64,000 nucleotides of DNA from Haemonchus contortus (taxonomy: Eukaryota > Nematoda > Chromadorea > Rhabditida > Trichostrongylidae). Below the pieces are notes generated by a model. That model made no database searches, was not told the origin of the DNA, and was given only the letters and a program-made list of their open reading frames with translations. Positions within the stretch are counted from its first letter, which is position 1; each line of letters opens with the position of its first letter. Below are positions 48,590-58,052 of the stretch, one piece after another. The translations under genes were made by a program, and so were the position numbers. The stretch is taken from the NCBI GenBank assembly GCA_000469685.2, contig LS997567.1, forward strand, positions 3,927,607-3,991,606. The letters run 5' to 3'.

Positions 48590-48850
48590 ATGTCCCGAGT
48601 ATTCTTAGTCCTCTTCCTCCTGGCACTCCTACAACTCTCCTACCTTGTATTCGCCGCTCCGTCACACTCGATGACGAGGATACAGGTGGGTAATTGGAAT
48701 TTTTCTCCGTTATAAATGGCTTATTTGGCGAAAAAAACAAATTTATGACAGTAATGTCCTTGATTGAGCTGATTCATATTTCTGCTGAAATAACCTCTTC
48801 AGCAAAGACCAGGACCACGAGAGAGGGGAGGGGGCGTTACTGAACCATAG
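48590..48850 (+). CDS. Candidate small secreted peptide (2 exons, 47 aa)
   Basis: Exon 1 (48590-48685) starts with ATG two bases after TTTTCAG, as in trans-spliced nematode genes. It encodes a strong signal peptide (MSRVFLVLFLLALLQL...VFAA). Exon 2 (48803-48850) follows a 117-base intron with donor CAG|GTGGGT and acceptor CTCTTCAG. The phase is 0 and the reading ends at TAG after GGGVTEP. Cleavage after VFA would leave about 25 residues, rich in Pro, Arg and Gly, without cysteines. A short neuropeptide-like or secreted effector product is possible. No family is recognised, and the small size leaves room for chance. Confidence 0.4.
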
Positions 48851-51150
48851 ACCTACTATTGCCGAATTTTAGCCGCTGGCCATTTTTGAATACTCCGTCA
48901 TTAAGTGCTAAAAATAATATAGCTATAATTGCTTTCTAAGACGCAATTGGCGAAAAGATTGAATTCTCAGCGCATCAGAGAGATTGCCCGCAACCACTTG
49001 TTGTCTATAATCGAGTATTGCCCACTCCAATTCCTTCCCCTATCCCGCCGTTCAAGATGAGCAACGCTGGAGGTACTATGAAGCGTAATATGAAAGGTAC
49101 GGTATCGGAAAAGGATAAGAAAGATGGGCTTCCCTCCATCTTCACCTGGCGATTTGAGCATTCCAGGCTACAGGTACACCGAAAGGGTAGGAGTAAGCAC
49201 CAGATTTGTTCGAAAAAAACTTCGCTTTCTAGCCGTCCCAGCTCGTTGCTTTACCACAATTTTATCTCTTAGGTTTCGGTACTTTTTTGGCTCCTAGGTC
49301 TCTGCTTTATGGAGGGATCACGGAGCCGAGGAAGGGAAAGGAAAAGGGAGGTTTGGGGAGGGTAATGGGTAAAAAGGTTGGAGGGGAAGGGGTTGTAGTT
49401 TACGAACGTAACCACGTCCTCCTCATAGCCACGTCCTCTTCCTAAAGTAGCTCCAGGACGAGTCCAGCGAGCCCCTTCAGCTCTGTTACATATTGCCCTT
49501 GAAGCTAACAAGTCACCTTACTGGGAAGTAATGCAGTTAATGCGAAAAAACAATTAGAGCAACTGATATTTCAGAGGCTTATAAACAGAGTACAAAGTCC
49601 ACTCTCTTTTAGGAAGTGTTCCGTTCCCTCATCCCACGTGAGAGCGAACGTGGAAAGAAGTATTATGAAGAACCGTTTTGGGGTCGAGTGAACGACGTCT
49701 GGTAGACGAGTTGCTGATCGTATTGTTTACATTGATGAGTCGAAATTGTAATGAATCGTTGTGCTCATACACCATCGAAGGCTTAAACATACTCACATAT
49801 TTTGAGGGAGGAATAAAAATGAACGATTCGGAAATCGGAAATCGAGTTCTGTCACCGATCCATGAAACGACCTAAAGGAACAACTTTCAGTTCCTGCTCG
49901 AATAACGCGTATTGTAGCTATAGTGCATTTTCCAATTTGGATGAGGCTAGAACTGATTTCATTACTTCCTTACTGGTATTCAAGAGCATACTAGGCCTGA
50001 TACTGCCTGCTTCGAATCCACTGATCAATCTTCAAGAGAGCTGAAAGAAAGATGGTAGGAATGAGGTCTCGAGATCTTGAATTATTTCGGGAATGGGGAT
50101 AAAATGAATTGCTGTAAATTTTTAGAGCCCTTTTCATGAGAATTGGACCCCTGGAGAGAAAATGCGTGTTTTTTGGTGAAGCAAGGACTTGTAGTTACAA
50201 AGGAAGTTCCAAAGCTCCAAAAACGAACAGAGGTCATCGGAATGAGCATTTTTGGAAGTATAAGTTTTCAGTATTTCTGCTACGAAAAGGCAACATCACG
50301 TGAAAGTTAAAAAGGAAATCTGAATTCTTCTTCTTCATCCTTTCTCTGCCATATAAACATTTTACTAAGCTATTACGATAGAAGACTGTTTCCTCAGGAT
50401 GGCTGATGGGGCTAAAGCGGTGCTTGAACTCGGACAATTCCTGCAGAGGGTCTCGCCATCATGTCGATGATTCATGATGACGAGTCCTTCGCATGGTAGG
50501 AGCAAGGTTGGGGGATCTTACATATCGACTCTTAAATTGTTTCAAAACTACCCGATTCCAGAGATTGTCATTTTCTGTAAAGCCTAGGCTCTAATGTGTT
50601 GATTATGAGCCATACCTTCTGGAAATTTACTCAATTGATGCTAATGAACGGGCAGAAAACACTAAAAAGGCAAAAAAGTAGTGAGGAGAGTGAAAGATGC
50701 ATGAATTCTCATAAGATTTATGCAGTTATAAGCAATTAGCAATTATTATTTTGTATTTTGTATCAGTGAACCCCGAGGTTGATGGGATCCACGCAAGGGA
50801 GCAGAATAAGATGTTATTATTAATATTTGTATGAGCAAAAAGTTACAAATGAAGCTTGTTCGGCGGACAGATAGATCATCACCAATACTATTGAGGCACT
50901 TTGGTTGAGGTGCGAATACTGCCGTCATTTCGCTGATCGGCCAAAGGTGAGGCCTCCCCACGATGACCCCTGTACTGCACAGCGCTTGTAAGTTGTGTAC
51001 AGCCACATATACCCTACAAATGTGTGAATCTTCGTTCCTCGTTTTGAAAAACGTCGTAGCGGTTCCAACTATTCTAGAGCAAGACACTTTTTGAGGATTG
51101 ACAATGTATCGTATGATTCAATGCCAATCTACGGGCGAAAACTGTGAAGT
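48851..51150. other. No gene recognised
   Basis: Frames at 49018-49272 (plus) and 50746-51087 (minus) are the longest but lack domains and splice support. Otherwise AT-rich, unremarkable sequence. Confidence 0.4.
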
Positions 51151-51371
51151 GCCAAGTGGTCCAGGAACCGGATCCTCTACCGATAACACATAGGTCAACT
51201 TAGCCCTCCTTTCCTCGAAGATCACTTGATTGTGACCACATTCATCTGTGAAAGTATAAAGATTAATTCCTGCATCGGGTGACCATCACCACGTCATTGT
51301 ATAGGCTACATACGTCATCAGAACCACCAGTGCGATTTCAATTCTGGAGGAGCATCCCAAAACGGGATCGG
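51151..51371 (+). repeat. tRNA-derived SINE, plus-strand copy with degraded head
   Basis: The body and tail match the family: GGTCAACT, CCTGCATCGGGTGACC, CATTGTATAGGCTACATACG and GGAGCATCCCAAAACGGGATCG. The head is too mutated to show both promoter boxes. Confidence 0.6.
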
Positions 51372-53272
51372 TAGGCCCTGAAAGATTTCATCCCTCAGAC
51401 CATGCGCTGTTTCTCCCAAAAGGCTGAGCGTTGAAGTATTTTTATTAATCTACAGCCAATTTTGGCTACTTTCACCATTCTAGGGCGTTCTTTTTAGAGC
51501 AAAAATGAAAAATTCAGTGTTCCGTTTTGCTCGACAAAGGGAATTTTCAAAAGGACATTGGACTACATCGAAAGCACAGTTGAGCAGGAAGGAAAGCGCT
51601 GGTCTCATCATAAGGGCGAAAATTGGTTGGCTTGTAAAAGCCAAAAATTCTACCACCATTTCACCACCACCACCATTTCATGGAATGGAGATTTTTCAGT
51701 TTCATTCGGGGTTAATAGCAAAATTATGCTATGTTGGCTAGTTTTGTGGCATATGTTCAAGTTAATGCATACGTATTACAACCATCCACCAATTTTTGGG
51801 ACATATCAAGGGATATCTGATGAAATAGGAGGCTGTAAAGAAGTATTTCCTTTTTTCAATGGACCTAATCAGTTGTAAATCTGAACTGCCTTGACGACAG
51901 TTTCCCTGAAATAGGCTTCTTCTCATTCCACCTTTAGATTTTAAATGCTGATGAAACTGCAGGTCCCAATTTGGACTGGATCCATGTATTTAAGTTCATT
52001 TTTAGAGTGGTAGTGTTATTTAATTGGGGACATGAGCAAATGACTTGCAGGAAAAAGTTTTTGGGAAGTTAGTTTCCTCTCCTTCCACACTGCTCAGTTT
52101 ATAACCACGCATACGACGCAGCTGAATAATGTCAAAGAGCGCCATCTCCACAAGCATGACTCCTGGGTCGTAGCCACTGAAACCAACTAGTCTTTCTGCA
52201 CCAAATCAAAAAGCCAATTGTTCGGAAGAGAACACTCGTGGGGGGATGACTTGTAAAGAGTGTGAACCCTGACATTCGTTCAATAAGAAAACGCTGGAAT
52301 GGTCTTGAGTAGAGGATGAATGCACGGCGCGTTCTGGAGAACATTAGATAAAAGTAGAAGCAAGCTGCTTGATAAAAAATAGACTTCATAGCACTAAAGG
52401 CCTAATGCCCTTCACTGAAGCTCTTTTGGAAATGAAGTGATGAGGTTTTCTTCAGGGATCCATTTCAGTTGAACCGGTCAATGACGGAATTTTCTTCTAC
52501 TATCGACTTTATAGGATTTTACAAACAAATTTCGGCAGATATCGCGATTTTCTTAATTTATAGTGTCGCCTGCCGTCCCACTGGTCATCGGCTCGTCCAA
52601 GGAGGTCCTAGTGACGTCTACACTCTAATCGTGGACCTTCCTCGCTCAAGGGATATGAGCTACACGATGTCTTTCGTACGGCACTCTTGTGAGGAAGTCT
52701 GACTATTGTGCTGGCAGCCGTTAGGATGTTGGTACAACACCTAGGAGAATCTAAGAAGTATTCACCTTGATTCAACTGCCAAAACAAAATCGCATGACGT
52801 GTCTAACCCACCTGATGTTCGATTCCTTAGAGTGGCAGCAATGCCTTTGACCTTTGGTCGTTGACTGAGCCTGGAACGCTGGATCCCCCCACACCAGCTT
52901 GGATCGGGGTGTTCCAAGGGTTGCCCTTTCACAGCTCATTGAATGACACTGACCGTATACTACCTCAGCCTACGCAGAAACCACGTCAAAACAGCGAGAA
53001 CAACATGGTTGAAAAGGAGGCTGTGGAACCAAACATACACAGCTGGATCATTTGGAAATTATTCTACATTGTGGGCGAAAAAACACAGGGGTAGTTTCCT
53101 GATAATGCCTATTGATTGTAACCTGTAGCTGTAACCCGATGTGTAGCTGCCTGATTCAGGAATACAAATCACTGTCCGAAAGGTTCTGTTTTAATACTGA
53201 ATTGCAGTTGAAAGACTAGGCTGTAACTATTCAGTAAACCAATATAACCCGTAAACCACTCAAACGAGTTTA
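51372..53272. other. No gene recognised
   Basis: Several frames of 60-110 codons occur (51558-51878, 52469-52702, 52861-53094) but none joins another through splice sites or shows a known motif. The frame at 52469 has an acceptor-like TTAATTTATAG within it, so a lone exon cannot be excluded. Confidence 0.35.
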
Positions 53273-53709
53273 ATGAACGACAAACAGACAGCCGAATATT
53301 TTATGCTAATCGAATTACTTTTCGATGAAGGTACGCCCCGTAGTCGCCTACACTACCTGCATTTTTCATTAGATTACGAACGCCATTACCAAATAGAACA
53401 AACGGAGCGCAAATGTCATGTTAATAAATGGTCCGCTTTCAATTCAATCCACTACAGAGAAGTTTGAACTTTGCTTTTTATACCATGATGTTAGAGCCTC
53501 AGACCAACTCTGGCACAAAAACCAGTTTACAATTAGCAGCCGAAAGTAAGATGAAAAGAGTATGGGGCAAAGAAGAAAAAGGCAGGCAGGCAGAAAGCAT
53601 TAAATACGCGCAAAAAATCGGAATGATTTCTGTGGAACTGCATGATATGATCGTATCCAGAAAAGATTTTTGTGGTAGAACGTCTGGAAAAGATTATTAT
53701 GGCTGCTAA
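53273..53709 (+). other. Two overlapping protein-like ORFs of unknown origin
   Basis: Plus-strand frames at 53273-53467 (64 codons, begins MNDKQTAEYFML) and 53428-53709 (93 codons, Lys/Glu-rich centre) overlap in different phases and start without splice signals. Codon composition looks more deliberate than the surroundings. With the frame at 54723-54938 they may be remnants of an unidentified element. No family is recognised. Confidence 0.25.
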
Positions 53710-53779
53710 TTTATTAGTCGACAGGTCAGATCAGCATGAGAAAGATGGAAATTTTGATTGGTTCGTGGTTGATTAAACC

Positions 53780-53980
53780 CGTTGCGAAATGCGCCATGAA
53801 TCTGCGTTCCATTCAAAATTGTAGTTCGAATGCATATTTAGCCGGTCCACTGAGGTTAGGACATGCAAAAGTGACCCTTCATGTTTACTCAGCGTGTTGC
53901 CTTTCGTGTGGAAGACCTCGTTGGTTCAGATACAGGATCCAATCCTCAGACCATGCGTATGGTAGCGGCGCCACTTGTTC
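53780..53980 (-). repeat. tRNA-derived SINE, diverged copy
   Basis: The minus strand has AGTGGCGCCGCTACC, a B-box-like GAGGATTGGATCC, the CATTCGAACTAC body segment and an ATGGCGCATTTCG tail. It is partial but collinear. Confidence 0.55.
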
Positions 53981-54722
53981 CTATTCCACTTTTCCATTTT
54001 CGAGCTGACTACGAATACCCTTGCAAATTGAATGAAATTGGCAAATTTTCACCTTCTGTGACAGCAGCTTTCCAGTGGTATGAAACTGTACACACATTCG
54101 AGTGTGCGAATATGCTCGTTAGTAGTTCAATGGCGTTTGAGGCGTTATAAAGCAGTATCAGGAAAGTGTCACTTCGGAAGCACTATTTAAACATTGAAAT
54201 TGTAAATCGCATGAAGTGTTTGCATACTGAAAGGGGGCGAAATACACGGCTTACTCAGGCCTTAATGAAAATTTCGAACTCTGTAACTAGTAACTTCGGT
54301 TCTGCATTGACGATAACGATTACAGAGCTTCAGTGAGCATCCGTAATTTTACGTAGTGTAAAGTGTAGTAATAAATATAGACTCCTTGTAAAACATAAAT
54401 TTGAATGCATTCAAAACAATCTTGGCATAAATAAAGATGCTGATACTCCAACTATACATATATACGCTTCCTAAGATACCTAAACAGCCGGTTATGTTCA
54501 GATACTAATATATCAGGGGACAAGTGAAAGTAGTATGGAACTAGTGACATAGGAATTACATTCTATTGCTTCATGTATGAAAGACCATTTCGTGGAACAC
54601 ATATCGATTAACGAATAAAGAAGCAAAACCATCGAAACTCATTGGCCTATCGGCAAAATCACTATTAGCGAAGATCTCAAAAACATAGATTATCCTTACT
54701 TTACATCGCTGATTTTACTGCC

Positions 54723-54938
54723 ATGCTCACTAATTTTGAACATGACATCACTCATGAGATTAGTGATGTTGTCACCGCTTATGATAACATCACTAATCGT
54801 ATTATGGGAAACATACAAATCTTGGTAAACTCTGCTTCGAGCATGGTCCAAAAGATATGGTACCAACTAATGGGCATCACGCTTCTTACACAGATGATCA
54901 AGACCCTGAAGATTGTTCTAGAATTGATTATATATTAA
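54723..54938 (+). other. ORF of unknown origin with amphipathic helix character
   Basis: A 71-codon plus-strand frame begins MLTNFEHDITHEISDVV and ends in a hydrophobic run. It could form one or two helices. There is no splice context and no known family. A further short frame at about 55,281-55,367 begins MADDLGIKAVRF. These look like debris of one element but cannot be assigned. Confidence 0.25.
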
Positions 54939-55474
54939 AGTTGATCTAGTATACTTGACAGATTGCATGCATAGAAATAGTTTTTGTCAGTTAGGAAAAA
55001 ATACATATGTGCAAGCAAAATAAACGAGTTTCTTAGGCGAGTAATTCGAGTCCATTGCTAGCGCCTTACAATGTCCACTATGGAAGTTGCCTACAGTGAG
55101 AGATGTGTTATACTCAATAATAAGGTGTTTATTCCGTCCAGTTATATTGGCGATTTTTTAGTAGTTCAGAACAAAGGGGATTAGATTTCGAAAAAGACTA
55201 TTACAGATAAAAATAATAGCGATAATTTGGGTGTGCGTATTAACATTACTGGAAATACGATTTAAACAAGTTTATACAAAATGGCTGACGATTTGGGAAT
55301 AAAGGCAGTAAGATTTCCACACAACGGCACCGCTATTTTTAATAACATTGAATTATCGGTAACCTAATACGTGTTGTTTCCTAATAAGTTTTACAACGAA
55401 ACTAAAAGGTATTTTTAATACCTTAGGTTCGAGTGAGTGCAGTGAAGATTCGCTTATACTGATATTATTGGACT

Positions 55475-55865
55475 GGCACTATTCACCCTTCACTGCACCA
55501 CTTTGTCGGGAATAGGCCGGATTTCTACCGAAATTTTTTCAAGAAGATGAAAACGCTAAGAAACTCGTCTAGAGGGGAAATTTGACCCGTAGAACACGAA
55601 TATCGCGTCCATTTGTCATGAAAATGTCTGGGGGCACTACTTAGAGGCAAGTTTCTAGCAAGATTGGTGACCCAGCTCCATTTGGCGCCGGCGTCGATGG
55701 CGCGAGTGCTAGCCATCTTTATGACTAGTGGATGCGATGTTCGTGTTCTACGGGTCAAATTTCCCCTCTAGGCAAGTTTCTAGCCGGTTTCATCTTCTTG
55801 AAAAAAATTCGATAGAAATCCAGCCCATTCTCTACAAAGTGGGGCAGTAAAGGGTAAATAGTGCC
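55475..55865. repeat. Foldback element with ~152-bp arms adjoining the satellite
   Basis: The left arm, 55475-55626, pairs with the right arm, 55713-55865. Shared features include TAGAGGGGAAATTTGACCCG near both inner ends and GGCACTATT at the outer ends, with about 86 bases between. The arms are diverged from one another by scattered substitutions. The right end abuts the first satellite monomer directly. Confidence 0.75.
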
Positions 55866-56487
55866 GTCGTTTGAATGTTGATCTAAAAATTTTATTGCTC
55901 CAAGCTCTTTTTCCAGGTTTTCGATAGTTTCCTTCAACTCGGCCATCTTCACTCTCTTTGAGATTCTGGATAGTTAGAAGTTCCTTCATATGTTGATCTA
56001 AAAATTTTATTACTGCAAGCTTTTTTCCAAGTTATTTTGATTGTGCCTTTGTCTCGGTCATCTTCAGTCTCGTTGAGAATCTGTATAATCAGTGTTTTCT
56101 TTATTTGATGAGATTAGAAAGAGGAACTACGATACATATAATTTAACTTCATCACTAGTTTCCTTCAACTCGGCCATCTTCACTCTCTTTGAGATACTTA
56201 ATAGTTAGATGCTCCTTAAAATGTTGATCCAAAAATTTTTATTACTGCAAGCTCTTTTCCAAGTTTGTTCGATAGTTCCCTTCCTCTCGGTCGTCTACAA
56301 TCTCTTTGATATTCATAATAGTTAGAAGTTCCTTTATATAATGATCTGAAAATTTCTATTACTGCAAGCTCTTTTCCAAGTTATTTTGATAGTGCATTTG
56401 ACTCAGTCATCTTCAGTCTCTTTGAGAAACTGTATAACCAGTGGTTTCTTCAATTGTTGAGATTAGAAAGAGGAACTACGATACATA

Positions 56488-58052
56488 CAGTAGCGGTCAA
56501 AAGTTTGGAAACTTTTTATTTTTCGATATAGCGCGGGTACCGAATTACGTAACTGTCTCAATTCTGCATAGTAGGTACAAAAACAAATAAAGAACACGAT
56601 AGGCAACGTGTTTTTTCGAGACCAGATCATAAGAGTTAAAAAACACGATTTATTGTGAAAAGGGCGCGTCAAAAGTTTGGAAACTTCACAATAACAGAGG
56701 AAATTGATCATGGTAACACGAATTTACGAACAAAATATCAATACTTTGTTGGATACCCAAGGGAATCGACTATTGCTTCGCATCTTCTTGGCATTGAATC
56801 GATTAAGGCTTCAATTTTGGACTGTGGTATCAGAGCCCACTCTCTAGACAAAATATTGAATTTTTCGCCGGCATTCCCAACACGAACCTGGCTTGTAAGA
56901 CGTGCTAGTTCTTCCCAAAGGTGCTCTATGAGGTTCAGGTCTTGGCTCTGATTCGGCCACTCCATAGCGTTGATTTCCTTTGACTGGAGGAAGTCGGCCA
57001 CGAGACGGGAAGTATGCTTCGGGTCACTATCATGTTGAAAAATCCTTCGTGTCGGCATGTTTTGGTTGGCGAATGGGAGGACTACATTCTCTAAGATGTC
57101 CTTGTACTGAGCCGAGTACATGTCGCCCTGGATACGAACGTGTGGACCAACGCCAGATAGACGAAACGTCCCCATAGCATAACGCTTCCTCCACCGTGTT
57201 TGACCGTCGGGATTTGGTACCTCGGACCACATCGCTTATTCGCAAGACGTCTTATATACATTATGCCATCACTCCCGAAAAGAAAAAACTTCGACTCGTC
57301 GCCGAACAAAACTTTTTTCCAGTCATCTCTATTCCAGGCGAGGTGCTTGCGCGCAAAGTCAAGTTGGGCCTTCCGGTTCTTTGCGGTGACCAGTGGTTTT
57401 TTGCCAGGACGTCTTCCAAAGAGTCCTCCGGCTCTGAGCCGACGTTGGACAGTGCTTTGGCTGATAGAAATCCCAGGAAAAGATGTTACTTGTTTATGAA
57501 TATTAGAAGCCGTCGCGCGCGGGTCGCCCATCGAAGTCCAAAAATTTGAGAGTCGACTCTCTTGCTGTTGTCTTTCGTGATCTTCCGAAGCGAGACTTCT
57601 TCTTTACGAATCCTAGGCTTCGTTAACGCTTGAAAACCTTCGAAATCGCGCTTTTAGCGAAATTACACTATTGGGAAAGCACACTCATCTTCGTTCCGGA
57701 ACGAATGGCTTCAATAATTGTTTTATGAACGGATAATGGAACTTCTTTACCTGATCCCATCTGAAAACCGCCCAATATACCACGCTTTGATTAAATATTA
57801 CGAAAAATACTCCATCCTGGACAAGAAGAAGACAAAACCATATGGCAGGTAGCGAGTTTCCAAACTTTTGACGCGCTATTTTTCGAACTTTTCTTATTTT
57901 AGGAACCAGACTTTTGATTTTTGTAAGACCACGTTGCATGCCATATTTCCCTCATAATTTTATATCTAATATGTAACTTTGGGATAATTACGATCTCAAC
58001 TGACCGCGCTATTCGAGAAATTAAAAAGTTTCCAAACTTTTGACCGCTACTG
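56488..58052 (-). mobile_element. Tc1-type DNA transposon with doubled terminal binding repeats
   Basis: The 1565-bp element is bounded by CAGTAGCGGTCAAAAGTTTG and its inverted copy, with TA duplications at 56486-56487 and 58053-58054. A related inner repeat (GCGCGTCAAAAGTTTGGAAA) lies at 56664-56686 and inverted at 57855-57876. On each side it starts exactly 176 bases in from the end. Two direct repeats inside each inverted end give an IR/DR arrangement like that of Sleeping Beauty. The element sits in a satellite monomer. Removing it with one TA restores ATACATATAATTT, as seen in intact monomers near 56131 and 58411. Confidence 0.95.
56738..57760 (-). pseudogene. Tc1-family transposase, frame-broken
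   Basis: The frame starts at ATG 57760 (MGSGKEVPLSVHK). A helix-turn-helix with KSAISKVFKR follows, then the GRSRKTTARE linker. The catalytic core has Asp in FGDESKF, Asp in QHDSDPKHTS and Glu in LIEHLWEEL, the DD34E pattern of Tc1 elements. The start-to-stop span is 1023 bases, exactly 340 codons plus stop. The reading is broken by a TAG and a TAA near the N-terminus, a shift near 57530-57545 before DPRATA and an opposite shift near 57170-57175 after MLWG. The two shifts cancel. The protein acts by cut-and-paste at TA sites; this copy should be inactive. Confidence 0.9.

Noticed and set aside
52861..53094. 3' end of an RTE reverse transcriptase (PPTPAW motif)
   Set aside because: The similarity is limited to a few residues and the following sequence does not match the expected C-terminal pattern.
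57196..57549. Plus-strand frame of 117 codons inside the transposon
   Set aside because: It is the antisense shadow of the transposase catalytic core.
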